Below, piece after piece: positions 43,390 to 51,579 of a DNA stretch of 64,000 nucleotides. The stretch covers positions 3,472,001 through 3,536,000 of the forward strand of contig NZ_CP159508.1 of the NCBI RefSeq assembly GCF_051131155.1, read 5' to 3'. The position numbers and the translations under genes were made by a program. Numbering within the stretch: the first letter of the stretch is position 1; each line of letters starts with the position of its first letter. This stretch comes from Pseudanabaena minima. GTDB lineage: Bacteria; Cyanobacteriota; Cyanobacteriia; Pseudanabaenales; Pseudanabaenaceae. Below the pieces are notes generated by a model. It saw only the letters and a list, made by a program, of their open reading frames with translations. It made no database searches and had not been told where the DNA came from.

Positions 43390-43959
43390 ATGGTGGCATG
43401 GTATGCCGTGACCGTGTTGGGATTAACGGGAAAAGTCCGATTCTTTTGTCAAGACGAAACAAGGATTGGTTTGAAAACCATCAGTGGTCGTAAAATAACG
43501 GCTCGTGGGGTCAAACCCAAGGCAAAAGTCCAGTGGCAGTTTCAGGCTACATGGTTATACGGCATCGTCGAACCTGCGACGGGAGAAAGCTTTTTCTATG
43601 AATTTAGTCATCTCAACACTGACTGTTTTCAAATATTTCTAGACCTTGTATCAGAGAAATTTGCAGACAGCATAATTATCTTGCAAGTTGATCAGGCTGG
43701 TTGTCATCGGGCTAAGCGTTTACGATTACCTCACAATATCATTTTGATATTTCAGCCTGCTCATTCTCCAGAATTAAACCCAATTGAGCGGGTTTGGCTA
43801 CATTTGAAGCAAGGGTTGAGATTTTCTTTACCCAAAAATATGGATGAGTTGCGGCTTTTGGTCAAGAATCGTCTCTCCGAAATGACTAAATCTGTAATTG
43901 CTTCTCTTGTCGGTAGAGATTCCATACTGGATGCTCTATCTGTTGCCTCTCTTTTGTGA
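43390..43959 (+). CDS. IS transposase OrfB (DDE domain), copy 2
   Basis: Identical to 21454-22023. It contains the QDETRIG, QVDQAGCH and PELNPIERVW catalytic motifs and is expected only as the second half of the frameshift fusion. Confidence 0.9.
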   Translation: MVAWYAVTVLGLTGKVRFFCQDETRIGLKTISGRKITARGVKPKAKVQWQFQATWLYGIVEPATGESFFYEFSHLNTDCFQIFLDLVSEKFADSIIILQVDQAGCHRAKRLRLPHNIILIFQPAHSPELNPIERVWLHLKQGLRFSLPKNMDELRLLVKNRLSEMTKSVIASLVGRDSILDALSVASLL

Positions 43960-44780
43960 TTTGGTATAACTCATACTTCTTACAAATTTGAGAACCCAAA
44001 CACAGGTGAAGATAATGAGCAACTAGAATTCATTGGGGATGCCCTACTCACATTTTTAAGTGGAGATTTTCTCTACAGACGTAATCCAGATTTAAGAGAA
44101 GGAAAAATGACTGTTTTGCGTTCAAATTTAGTTGATAAGCCTCAATTAGCGGGATTTGCAATTAAATTAGACCTTGGTAAATGGATGCGGCTGGGGAAAG
44201 GGGAAGAAAATACTGGAGGACGAAGCAAAATTTCATTACTCAGTAATGTATTTGAATCCGTCATTGGTGCGTATTACTTAGATTCTGGAGTTGAAACAGT
44301 CCGTGATTTGGTTTATCCCTTTTTTGAAGAAGTTGTCAATGACTTACCAACTAACGAGGATGCAATTCCACAAATTAAAGATGATGTCAAAGGATGGTTG
44401 CAAAAAGTTGTCTTAGCTGTTGGATTTGGTCACAATCCTGGACGTAAACCTCCTGAATATAAGACTATTCGTTCAGGTGGTACTGATGACAATCCAGAAT
44501 TTACATCTGTGGTTTATGTTGCAGGAAGTGAGTATGGTGTCGGCAAGGATAGTAAAAAACAAAAAGCTGAGAAAATTGCCGCTGAAGATGCTCTGCGAAA
44601 ACTTGGTTTGCTTTAGATAAATGGAGAAACTTTAGAGCTAATTTAGAAGTCTACACTATAAAGTCACTAAGAATTTTTATGTTTGTAACTACTGATTTTT
44701 AATCTGTCATGAACATTGAGAACATAGAGATCTTCTTATAAAGATTTTGCTATCGTCAGAAGCGATCGCCAAATTATCAT

Positions 44781-44826
44781 CATAAAAAATAGAGGCATCA
44801 TAAAGCTCAACCTCTATTTTTTTATG
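44781..44826. terminator. Hairpin in the gap after the RNase III gene
   Basis: CATAAAAAATAGAGG pairs with CCTCTATTTTTTTATG across a 15-base loop. Both strands have T-runs, so it can terminate the HEPN-RNase III transcript or the convergent cinA unit. The rest of 44617-44909 shows nothing else apart from the next hairpin. Confidence 0.75.
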
Positions 44827-44880
44827 ATCTGATTTTTCGTGAGGCAATCAGCGATCGCTCAACATCCCCCCTAACAAAAT

Positions 44881-44905
44881 ATAAGACTCGCTAAGCGAGT
44901 CTTAT
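44881..44905 (-). terminator. Terminator after the 47-aa gene downstream of cinA
   Basis: ATAAGACTCGCT and AGCGAGTCTTAT form a 12-bp stem with a single-base loop as drawn; on the minus strand it follows the small gene stop by four bases and is succeeded by ATATTTTGTT. Confidence 0.7.
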
Positions 44906-44909
44906 AACC

Positions 44910-45053
44910 TTAATTGCGACGATCGCGTCGTGAGTTATTTCTTACTGGTATAGGAATCAACTCAGGTTGGGGCTGATTTTGACCCAAAAGGGCTTCCAGA
45001 ACGCGATTTAGAATTTCGCCGATCTCTTTCAGTGCTTTCTTGATCGCTTTCAC
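44910..45053 (-). CDS. Conserved-looking 47-aa basic protein downstream of cinA
   Basis: A GTG at 45053 preceded by GGGAG opens a 47-codon frame: MKAIKKALKEIGEILNRVLE, then ALLGQNQPQPELIPIPVRNN and SRRDRRN. It forms an amphipathic helix followed by a Pro/Arg-rich tail. It lies 33 bases after the cinA stop on the same strand and is closed by a terminator at 44881, which supports a real short gene. Function unknown. Confidence 0.6.
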   Translation of the reverse strand: MKAIKKALKEIGEILNRVLEALLGQNQPQPELIPIPVRNNSRRDRRN

Positions 45054-45086
45054 TATGCTTGGCTCCCTATCATCGTCTAGGTTTAT

Positions 45087-46346
45087 TTACCCAATCATAA
45101 CAAATCTTTTCCTAAACAAATCTAAAGCTGACATTACAGTTGCCTTTCTAATCCAATTTCTTCCTCTAGAGGGACTAAAACGCAACTCGATCGCCTCGAC
45201 TTTACCATCGGGATAGGCGATCCCCACGTAAATCAAGCCTACAGGTTTGGTCTCAGTCCCGCCCGTTGGTCCCGCGATCCCCGTGATGCTAATACCCCAG
45301 TCAGATTTGAGCTTTGATTTGACTCCGATCGCCATTTGCTCAGCAACGATCGCACTGACTGCCCCATGCTGATCGAGAACTTGGTGATCGACATTAAGTA
45401 AATCAACTTTTACCTCATTGCTATAACTGATCACGCCACCGAGGAAATAACTAGAACTTCCTGATACCTCTGTTAGCGTCTCACCCAGCCATCCGCCTGT
45501 GCAGGATTCTGCAACTGCTAGAGTTTGACCACGTTCCAGTAATAGCTTACCTGCCACAGTCGCCAGCGTATCATCATCAGTGCCATAGCAAAACTCACCT
45601 GTGAGTTCACGAATCTCGGCTTCGACGGGAGCAATTAAAGCGATCGCCTCTTCTTGAGTATTTGCTCTTGCCGTAATCCGCAGTCTTGCTTGTCCATAAT
45701 TGGCATAGGGTGCAACCGTAGGATTTTTGAGATCGAATAAATGATTGACTTTAGTCGCTAGCGCTGATTCGGCAATACCCCAATACAGTAAAACCTTAGA
45801 GTGAAATGTCCCCTGTCCATAGTTTCTCGCTTGGAGCAAAGGTGCAGCAGTTTGCTCCCACATCGGGTAAAGCTCACTGGGTACACCAGGGAAAGTGAGA
45901 ATCAATAAATTGGGCTTAGGCTCCCAGATCATCCCGGGAGCAGTGCCAACGGGATTATGTAAAGTCTCTGCACCCTTGGGTAGGAGTGCTTGCTTACGGT
46001 TATTGGCGGTAAGCGTTCTGCCCGTTTGCGCTGCCATTTGCTGGATGCGCTCCCAAATTTCGGGACGTTCTTCGAGAGGTGTATTAAAGAAATTTGCGAT
46101 CGCTTCAGTAGTGAGATCGTCGGGTGTAGGACCAAGCCCGCCCGTAGTGATGATCAAGTTAGAACGGCTAGCCGCAATTTCTAAAGCCTGATGAATGCGA
46201 TCGGGATTATCACCAACAACGGTTTGATAAAAATGGGGGACTCCCAATAAAGCAAGTTGCTGTGCCAAATACTGAGCATTGCTATTCAGAATTTCACCTA
46301 GTAATAGCTCCGTACCAATGCAAAGGATTTCTGTGCCAACACTCAT
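45087..46346 (-). CDS. cinA: CinA-like protein (nicotinamide-nucleotide amidohydrolase / MoaB-like)
   Basis: From MSVGTEILCIGTELLLGEI (46346; the frame extends to 46370 within a terminator hairpin) the protein has an N-terminal molybdopterin-binding-like domain with ITTGGLGPTPDDLT and NPVGTAPGM, and a C-terminal CinA domain with LAVAESCTGGWLGETLTEVSGSS and SITGIAGPTGG. It may act in pyridine nucleotide recycling (NMN deamidation); the competence link is historical. It follows khpA but a terminator lies between. Confidence 0.94.
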   Translation of the reverse strand: MSVGTEILCIGTELLLGEILNSNAQYLAQQLALLGVPHFYQTVVGDNPDRIHQALEIAASRSNLIITTGGLGPTPDDLTTEAIANFFNTPLEERPEIWERIQQMAAQTGRTLTANNRKQALLPKGAETLHNPVGTAPGMIWEPKPNLLILTFPGVPSELYPMWEQTAAPLLQARNYGQGTFHSKVLLYWGIAESALATKVNHLFDLKNPTVAPYANYGQARLRITARANTQEEAIALIAPVEAEIRELTGEFCYGTDDDTLATVAGKLLLERGQTLAVAESCTGGWLGETLTEVSGSSSYFLGGVISYSNEVKVDLLNVDHQVLDQHGAVSAIVAEQMAIGVKSKLKSDWGISITGIAGPTGGTETKPVGLIYVGIAYPDGKVEAIELRFSPSRGRNWIRKATVMSALDLFRKRFVMIG

Positions 46347-46369
46347 ATACTTGATCTCACTAGTTTCCA

Positions 46370-46405
46370 AAAATAAAAGGGGTGCAAAAGCACCCCTTTT
46401 ATTTT
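46370..46405. terminator. Terminator between khpA and cinA
   Basis: AAAATAAAAGGGGTGC and GCACCCCTTTTATTTT form a 16-bp stem around AAAA with T-rich flanks on both strands. It ends at the khpA stop (46404) and argues against the longer cinA start at 46370. Confidence 0.85.
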
Positions 46406-46793
46406 AAATCTCTCGTCGCTTCGGCTTTTCAACATTAATCCGAGGACGTTCAAATTGAACCTTTTGTCGTTCTGGCTCAGAACGCTCTGTGTTTCGGGTC
46501 TGATAGTCGTCCGAATTTGCGTTGGGGGTTGGGTCAAAGACTTCAAATCTAGCACTATGACCAGCTTCTTCGGCTGCGGTCATCACCACTGTCCGAACTG
46601 CTTGGATTGTTCGTCCCCCTTTACCAAAAATTCGCCCCCGATCTTCTGGATCGAAAGCAACTCTGATCCAGACGCGATCGCTTTTGCTATTTGACTCAAA
46701 ATCTACCCGAAGCGCCTCTGGATGAGCTAATAATGGCTTCAGCAAAAAACTAATTAAGGCGTTATAGTCTGGCACAAGTTTAGATTGGCACAA
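46404..46793 (-). CDS. khpA: KH-domain RNA-binding protein KhpA
   Basis: The 129-residue protein has a single KH domain: LVDYNALISFLLKPLL-like N-terminus, VWIRVAFDPEDRGRIFGKGGRTIQAVRTVVMTAA with the GKGG loop that binds RNA. It follows rpsP, the conserved order in many bacteria. The C-terminal tail (NTERSEPERQKVQFERPRIN) is charged and disordered, a cyanobacterial extension. In other bacteria KhpA pairs with KhpB to bind many transcripts. Confidence 0.93.
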   Translation of the reverse strand: MCQSKLVPDYNALISFLLKPLLAHPEALRVDFESNSKSDRVWIRVAFDPEDRGRIFGKGGRTIQAVRTVVMTAAEEAGHSARFEVFDPTPNANSDDYQTRNTERSEPERQKVQFERPRINVEKPKRREI

Positions 46794-46813
46794 ATTGAAA
46801 TTAATTCAGAGAA

Positions 46814-47062
46814 TTAGGCAGTAACGAGATCAAATACCTTCGCTTTTTCTAAGATGCGACGTACGGTGTCGGTAGGTTGAGCGCCTTGCTTAATGCGAAG
46901 CACGATCGCTGGTACATCGAGTTGGGTTTCTTTGGTGCGTGGGTTGTAGAAACCGAGTTCAGCAAGGGGACGACCATCGCGACGGCTAGTACTGTTTACG
47001 GCAACGATGCGATAGCTGGCTTCAAATTTCTTGCCAAATCGCTTTAATCTCAACTTCATCAT
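46814..47062 (-). CDS. rpsP: 30S ribosomal protein S16
   Basis: The 82-residue protein begins MMKLRLKRFGKKFEASYRIVAVNSTSRRDGRP, then LGFYNPRTKETQLDVPAIVLRIKQGAQPTDTVRRIL, the standard S16 pattern. It is the first gene of the rpsP-khpA unit, 20 bases before khpA. The starting codon could also be the second ATG. Confidence 0.98.
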   Translation of the reverse strand: MMKLRLKRFGKKFEASYRIVAVNSTSRRDGRPLAELGFYNPRTKETQLDVPAIVLRIKQGAQPTDTVRRILEKAKVFDLVTA

Positions 47063-47333
47063 GGGTTTATGGCTCTAGTTTCTGGGGGTGATCTAGTTCA
47101 ATACTATTTAGATATTTTAGTAGGCTTATTAATATAGCATTATTTTAGGGTTTACAGCCTAATAAATTTTGTTTTGATCTAGCGGCATCTATTGATAATA
47201 GTCGCAATAGAGATCTTTGAAAAGCCGATACCGTCGTTCAAAATTTGACGGCTTAGGCAAATCAAAAGTCATAATGAAAATTGCTGGGTTTACCTGTCAA
47301 GATTAATACAGTGCTCGCACCAAAGGAAAAAAA

Positions 47334-47741
47334 ATGACAGTCAAAAAAGTGTTTTGTGAATCTAGCGGTACTCGGTATCGATCCTTAAGTGAGTCTAATA
47401 CCCCTCCAAGCATTACTGTAGATACAGAAAGCCAAACTGTTCGTATTGAAGACGGCTTTAATGGAGGAGATATTACTATCTCTATTAAAGCTTTTAGGGA
47501 AGCTAACAAAATCATTTCTCAAATTTCTCCAAATCAAGAAGAGATATTCGATCTTGAGGGGGTGACAGTTGATGTGCATTTCGATATCTTTGCGGATTTT
47601 GATGATGACGGTACTCTAGTAATCGATCTTTGCGAACCTGAAAATGTGCGTAAATCTGGGAGTTTGGGAGACGCAGCTTTTGGGATTACCTTCGATGAGT
47701 GGAAATTCTTTGTACAAACTGTAAACGAACTATGTCCTTAG
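47334..47741 (+). CDS. Uncharacterised acidic protein (135 aa)
   Basis: The protein is acidic and mixed alpha/beta: MTVKKVFCESSGTRYRSLSE, GDITISIKAFREANKIISQI, VDVHFDIFADFDDDGTLVIDL, FGITFDEWKFFVQTVNEL. The last helix with F.EW..F resembles small bacterial immunity or HIRAN-like modules, but no family was recognised. AAGGAAAAAA precedes the ATG. A 30-codon frame overlaps its end at 47732-47824 and is not convincing. Confidence 0.5.
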   Translation: MTVKKVFCESSGTRYRSLSESNTPPSITVDTESQTVRIEDGFNGGDITISIKAFREANKIISQISPNQEEIFDLEGVTVDVHFDIFADFDDDGTLVIDLCEPENVRKSGSLGDAAFGITFDEWKFFVQTVNELCP

Positions 47742-47960
47742 AAGCAGAATCGCCACGTCAATTTGCTTTTGCAACAGGTAAAGACGGGTATGACAACGAT
47801 TGGTGTAAAAAAGTATCACGATAGACTTAAAACACTATTGATAATAATCGTAATAGTTATAGCTAAATCAAATCAAAATTTCCATAGTTATTAGGGCTTT
47901 AATTTAGCGCAAAGGGCTGTAAATCGTAGATAATATGATGGTTATCTATGATTTAAACCT

Positions 47961-48113
47961 GTGCCTTTCTTTCGTCAGTACATTGCACCGTTCATTATTT
48001 TTGCCATCTTTTTATTTACGCTAGTACTAGTTAGCTCTCGCGCTTTCTTGCCAGACGACATGGTTGCCCCAGCCCCCATCGGCGTAATTTCGGGCGTATC
48101 TTTTATCTCCTAG
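47961..48113 (+). CDS. 50-aa single-pass membrane protein upstream of pyrB
   Basis: A GTG at 47961 opens a 50-codon frame: MPFFRQYIAPFIIFAIFLFT, then LVLVSSRAFLPDDMVAPAPI and GVISGVSFIS. There is one clear membrane helix (residues 8-26), with FLPDDMVAPAP just after it. It ends 12 bases before pyrB, so it is probably co-transcribed or acts as a leader peptide. The cyanobacterial look and the Pro-rich tail suggest a real small protein. Not recognised by name. Confidence 0.6.
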   Translation: MPFFRQYIAPFIIFAIFLFTLVLVSSRAFLPDDMVAPAPIGVISGVSFIS

Positions 48114-48125
48114 CTTTAAAGCACC

Positions 48126-49094
48126 ATGACTGAACTTACTTGGCAGCGACGACATGTAATCTCGCTGGCTGATTTTACGCCGAATGATTATGAAACGGTT
48201 TTGCAGACAGCCGTTAGCTTTTTAGAAGTGCTGTCGCGTCGCAATAAAAAAGTACCAACCTTGCAGAGCAAAGTTGTCGCTAATTTGTTTTTTGAATCTT
48301 CTACCCGTACCCGTAATAGTTTTGAGCTTGCTGCTAAGCGACTTTCAGCAGACACCTTAAATTTTGCCCCTGGGACATCTGCACTCACCAAGGGCGAAAC
48401 TATCCTTGATACGGCGAGAACTTTTTTGGCTATGGGTACAGATATTATGGTGATTCGCCATCAGTCGGCTGGTGTGCCTTTGGCGATCGCCCGCGATATG
48501 GATGCCCTCAGTGGCAAAGTGGCGATCCTTAATGCTGGTGATGGCAAGCATGAACATCCATCCCAAGCTTTATTGGATTTATTAACCCTTTGCATGTATC
48601 TCAATCCCAAAGCGCCAACAGCTAAGGATCTAAAGGGCAAAAAAATTGCGATCGTTGGCGATATTTTGCATTCACGGGTAGCGCGATCCAATCTTTGGAG
48701 TTTGCTTACTAACGGTGCAGATGTGCATCTAGCGGCTCCGCCAACATTATTACCACCAGAATTTGCCGAATATGGCGCAAAAATTCATTACACCCTTGAG
48801 CCAGCCCTTGAGGATGCGGATTTTGTGATGACTTTGCGTTTGCAAATGGAACGGATGGGGCAATTCCTCATTCCGAGTTTGCGGGAATATCATGCGCGGT
48901 ATGGGATAACTCGCGATCGCCTTGCCAAATGTGCGCCGAATGTCCAAGTCTTGCATCCCGGTCCCGTTAATCGTGGCGTGGAGATTAGCTCTGACCTGAT
49001 GGATGATCCGCGTTTAAGCTTGATCGATAAACAGGTAACTAACGGTGTAGCGATTAGGATGAGCTTGTTGTATTTACTGGGTACAGCGATTTAA
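48126..49094 (+). CDS. pyrB: Aspartate carbamoyltransferase catalytic chain
   Basis: PyrB joins aspartate and carbamoyl phosphate in the first committed step of pyrimidine synthesis. The 322-residue protein has FFESSTRTRNSFELAAKRL (carbamoyl phosphate loop), HEHPSQALLDLLT, KIAIVGDILHSRVARSN and VLHPGPVNRGVEIS. It is close to the usual length. No pyrI regulatory gene is next to it, as expected for cyanobacteria. Confidence 0.97.
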   Translation: MTELTWQRRHVISLADFTPNDYETVLQTAVSFLEVLSRRNKKVPTLQSKVVANLFFESSTRTRNSFELAAKRLSADTLNFAPGTSALTKGETILDTARTFLAMGTDIMVIRHQSAGVPLAIARDMDALSGKVAILNAGDGKHEHPSQALLDLLTLCMYLNPKAPTAKDLKGKKIAIVGDILHSRVARSNLWSLLTNGADVHLAAPPTLLPPEFAEYGAKIHYTLEPALEDADFVMTLRLQMERMGQFLIPSLREYHARYGITRDRLAKCAPNVQVLHPGPVNRGVEISSDLMDDPRLSLIDKQVTNGVAIRMSLLYLLGTAI

Positions 49095-49325
49095 ATTCTT
49101 GCAAGTTCTTGCAAAATAGGGGCAATTCATAAAATTTACCAAGATCAAGGCGATCGCCTTGATCTTAGGACTGAGACAAAGTTTTGTTGAGGTTACAATC
49201 GCGTGAGACTGACTGCCATCGGATCATATTGAAACTGGTCAAGGGTTCCTTCTTTAACGTGAGTTCGACGGAGTAGAACCCGCTTTGTCAAGTTAAGGCA
49301 TGCGCTTTGCGCCCAAACCCAAACC

Positions 49326-49442
49326 AAGAGATTTATTTAAGGTGTGGCAAAGCCACACCTTAAATAAATCTCTTGCGTTGCTATACCAAACCCAATCAGG
49401 GTTTCCCAAACACAAAATGGCTACGCCATTTTGTGTTTGGGG
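49326..49442. repeat. Palindrome and truncated MITE between pyrB and the GTPase gene
   Basis: Bases 49326-49375 form a near-perfect hairpin of CAAGAGATTTATTTAAGGTG and its complement around GGCAAAGCC. From 49384 there is a broken copy of the 101-bp MITE: TACCAAACCCAATCAGGGTTT, then CACAAAATGGCTACGCCATT, lacking the third hairpin and the GGTA end. The GTPase stop is just beyond. The gap from 49095 otherwise shows no gene. Confidence 0.75.
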
Positions 49443-49443
49443 A

Positions 49444-50622
49444 TTAAATATTCTGAAATCTTCGCAGTATCGAGCATTCAGGTACAGACTGAATAATTGT
49501 AGTGATCAGTGTTTTTGCACCAAGCTTTCCAGAAGCATGACTCTGTTCAATATCGGTGATAAGGCTCTTAAATAGAAACAATAAACTTAAACCTAAACCC
49601 ACAATTTGGATATAGCCTGTAACTGCGGTATTAATTCCCAAGCCTGCACACAAGCAAGCGATCGCCACAGTCAACAACAACCATAAATATTTCTTCTGAC
49701 TCGCATATTTGCCAATCACCCAAATTACAAATAAGCCTGTAACTCCTCCACTAATCACCCCATCCAGCCATCGCAAAGGGGATATTAATACAGCGATCGC
49801 CTCTATGATAAATACGAGAGAGGTGAGCGCTGTTGATGCCTGTAATCTTTGAATATATCTCTGTGAGACTGTGTTTTGAATTTCTAACAGCGATCGCAAT
49901 ACATTTACGGCTAGCAATTCCTTTCCTTCAGTATTCAGCAACTCTAGAATTCTCTCTTTTAAAGCTTGCACATCAGGTTTTGGCTGTTCCCAAATCTCTT
50001 GACTATCACGCCCATCACTATATTGGATGCGTACCCTAACAGGTTTGGGTTCTACCGATGTTAAGACAATCTCTTGTGGAGAAATCAGTTTACGCATTTC
50101 GACATTCTGCAATGCTTGGTGAATCGCAAGGCGATCACACTCAGGATAAAGGTCAGTTTTATTGAAAATCAGCAAAATTGGCTTATAGAATTTTTGCAGA
50201 TTGGCGATTGCCTCCTGTTCTAGCCGCGTCATATCCCCTGCAATCACAAACAAGATTAAATCCGCTTGCTTAGCAGCTTCTAGGGCGATCGCTCCCCGCA
50301 CTTCACCACCCACCTCATCAATACCCTGAGTATCAATTAATCGCAATTGAATTTTGCCGCCAGAGTTCCAATCATACACAGCAACATTTTGAGTGATGCC
50401 GTGAATTGCCCCTGTTTCACTCAGTTTTTGCCCAAGTAAAGCATTAATTAATGATGATTTCCCCCGTGATACCATGCCAAAAACAGCGATCGCGATCATG
50501 TTTTTATCTAGCTTCTCTGCAAGAAATGATATCTCTGCTAGCTCAGATTCCGTTAATTCTTGATTAAATAAATTTCGATAGTTGACGAGGCGATCGCGCA
50601 CCTGTGGGAGATAATCTTGCAT
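49444..50622 (-). CDS. Membrane-anchored Era/dynamin-like GTPase
   Basis: The start MQDYLPQVRDRLVNY at 50622 avoids overlap with the upstream gene. The N-terminal domain has GMVSRGKSSLINAL (P-loop), GITQNV, LRLIDTQGIDEV (G3) and LLIFNKTDLY (G4). The C-terminal third has four hydrophobic segments (ALTSLVFIIEAIAVLIS, VTGLFVIWVIG, LWLLLTVAIACLCAGLG, VGLGLSLLFLFKSL). Such GTPases are common in cyanobacteria and may remodel membranes or sense stress; no specific role is known here. Confidence 0.85.
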   Translation of the reverse strand: MQDYLPQVRDRLVNYRNLFNQELTESELAEISFLAEKLDKNMIAIAVFGMVSRGKSSLINALLGQKLSETGAIHGITQNVAVYDWNSGGKIQLRLIDTQGIDEVGGEVRGAIALEAAKQADLILFVIAGDMTRLEQEAIANLQKFYKPILLIFNKTDLYPECDRLAIHQALQNVEMRKLISPQEIVLTSVEPKPVRVRIQYSDGRDSQEIWEQPKPDVQALKERILELLNTEGKELLAVNVLRSLLEIQNTVSQRYIQRLQASTALTSLVFIIEAIAVLISPLRWLDGVISGGVTGLFVIWVIGKYASQKKYLWLLLTVAIACLCAGLGINTAVTGYIQIVGLGLSLLFLFKSLITDIEQSHASGKLGAKTLITTIIQSVPECSILRRFQNI

Positions 50623-50629
50623 GAAAGAA

Positions 50630-51211
50630 CTAACCCAGAATGTCACTCAAGTTAATCTCAATTTCTGGTATCACGCCACTTTTAATCACCATATCCCCAG
50701 TATAGATAGACTCATCATAAAAACCTTCAACCCAAGACAGCAGCGTAATCTGGCTACGCACAGGATCAACAATCCAATATTCTGCTATCCCTCGCGCTGC
50801 ATACTCGGAACGCTTAAAACGATAGTCCCTTGCTTCATTTTCATGACCAGCCGACACCACCTCAATTACCACTAATGGCGGTGGCATATCATGGGTAACT
50901 GTTCCTTTTTTCGTAGTTTCTAGAGCCGCTCGACATTCTTCACCCAAAATGATCAGATCAGGTATTCTGACTCTTGCTCGACGACCACTTACCTCAATCG
51001 AGACTTCTTTGTATCTCAATAAATGGGCAGGGATAAATTTACCTAACGCGAACAATAGACGCATTGATACATCAGAGTTAAAAATTGATTCGGGTGGCAT
51101 CGCAACTAATTCTCCATCCTCTAGCTCATAGCAAATGTCGCTGCCGTCAACATAGGCATAGTATTCTTCGTAGGATAGATACTTGACTTGGGGACTCGCG
51201 GCTTGAACCAT
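50630..51211 (-). CDS. Uma2-family PD-(D/E)XK nuclease
   Basis: The 193-residue protein has YLSYEEYYAYVDGSD, YELEDGELVAMPP, ARVRIPDLIILGEE (Asp) and PPLVVIEVVSAGHENEARDYRFKRSEYAARGIAEYWIVDP, the typical Uma2 order with E-x-V in place of ExK followed by Lys. Uma2 genes are highly expanded in cyanobacteria and resemble restriction-like nucleases; their function is unclear. It is upstream of the GTPase gene by seven bases. Confidence 0.9.
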   Translation of the reverse strand: MVQAASPQVKYLSYEEYYAYVDGSDICYELEDGELVAMPPESIFNSDVSMRLLFALGKFIPAHLLRYKEVSIEVSGRRARVRIPDLIILGEECRAALETTKKGTVTHDMPPPLVVIEVVSAGHENEARDYRFKRSEYAARGIAEYWIVDPVRSQITLLSWVEGFYDESIYTGDMVIKSGVIPEIEINLSDILG

Positions 51212-51411
51212 AGATGTTATTCCATTCGCTGATTACATATTACTGATGTTACGTGGAACTCAGATGATGAATCTCTTGCTGGTAGCGAAGCAGGGCAACC
51301 ACGGGGGGATTGCCCCTCCCCAATAATTTAGATTTTTGTAGGGGCTGTGCCCCGTGCCTGCCCTAGACTTAGATGATCGTAGGAATTCTATTCACGTAAC
51401 ATCAGATATTA

Positions 51412-51512
51412 TACCAAATCACAAAATGGCTACGCCATTTTGTGATTTTAAAACCCTTACTGGGTTTGGTTTTTAATTCCCGAAAGTGTAGCCACACTTT
51501 CGGGAATTGGTA
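51412..51512. mobile_element. 101-bp MITE, TACC...GGTA type, copy 4
   Basis: It starts TACCAAATCACAAAATGG and ends CGGGAATTGGTA, with TTA at both flanks. It lies in the gap 51212-51577, which also has a GGGGCTGTGCCCC-type repeat near 51290-51365 and no gene. This copy starts with CCAAATCACAAA, identical to the right end of the IS. Confidence 0.88.
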
Positions 51513-51542
51513 TTACAACTATAGCAATCACCTTTCTCATCA

Positions 51543-51579
51543 CAAAAAAGAAGATTCGCAATGCGAATCTTCTTTTTTT
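51543..51579 (-). terminator. Terminator of the second radical SAM gene
   Basis: AAAAAAGAAGATTCGCA and TGCGAATCTTCTTTTTT form a 17-bp stem with T-runs on both strands, ending at the stop codon of the gene at 51578. Confidence 0.85.

Larger units (their letters stand above)
42824..43966 (+). mobile_element. IS630-like insertion sequence (1143 bp), copy 2, with TAA duplication
   Basis: Same length and same encoded proteins as copy 1 at 20888. The duplication is TAA (42821-42823 and 43967-43969), the complement of TTA. It lies in the RNase III domain of the HEPN-RNase III gene, in the same orientation. Confidence 0.93.
42259..44616 (+). pseudogene. Swt1-type HEPN domain fused to RNase III and a dsRNA-binding domain, split by an IS
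   Basis: Before the IS, the frame encodes a HEPN_Swt1-like domain: DSIGKALESLRQGLYVYVEQ, FKGNLNQPDRALVTELLEVR with the catalytic R-x4-H as Arg96-NQWA-His101, then DDTYRAIDSVCRLL. After it the frame resumes at 43970 as THTSYKFENPNTGEDNEQLEFIGDALL, the RNase III signature, then SNVFESVIGAYYLDSG and a C-terminal dsRNA-binding motif ending SKKQKAEKIAAEDALRKLGLL. Removing the IS and one TAA gives NQAL-THTSY in frame and 403 residues in total. The position of the third RNase III acid is Asn in SNVFE instead of Asp. The fusion of two RNase folds is unusual. With the IS present, neither half is likely to be complete. Confidence 0.88.

Noticed and set aside
47732..47824. 30-codon frame overlapping the end of the 135-aa gene (MSLEAESPRQFAFATG...)
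   Set aside because: No ribosome site, no recognisable motif, and too short to support without comparison.
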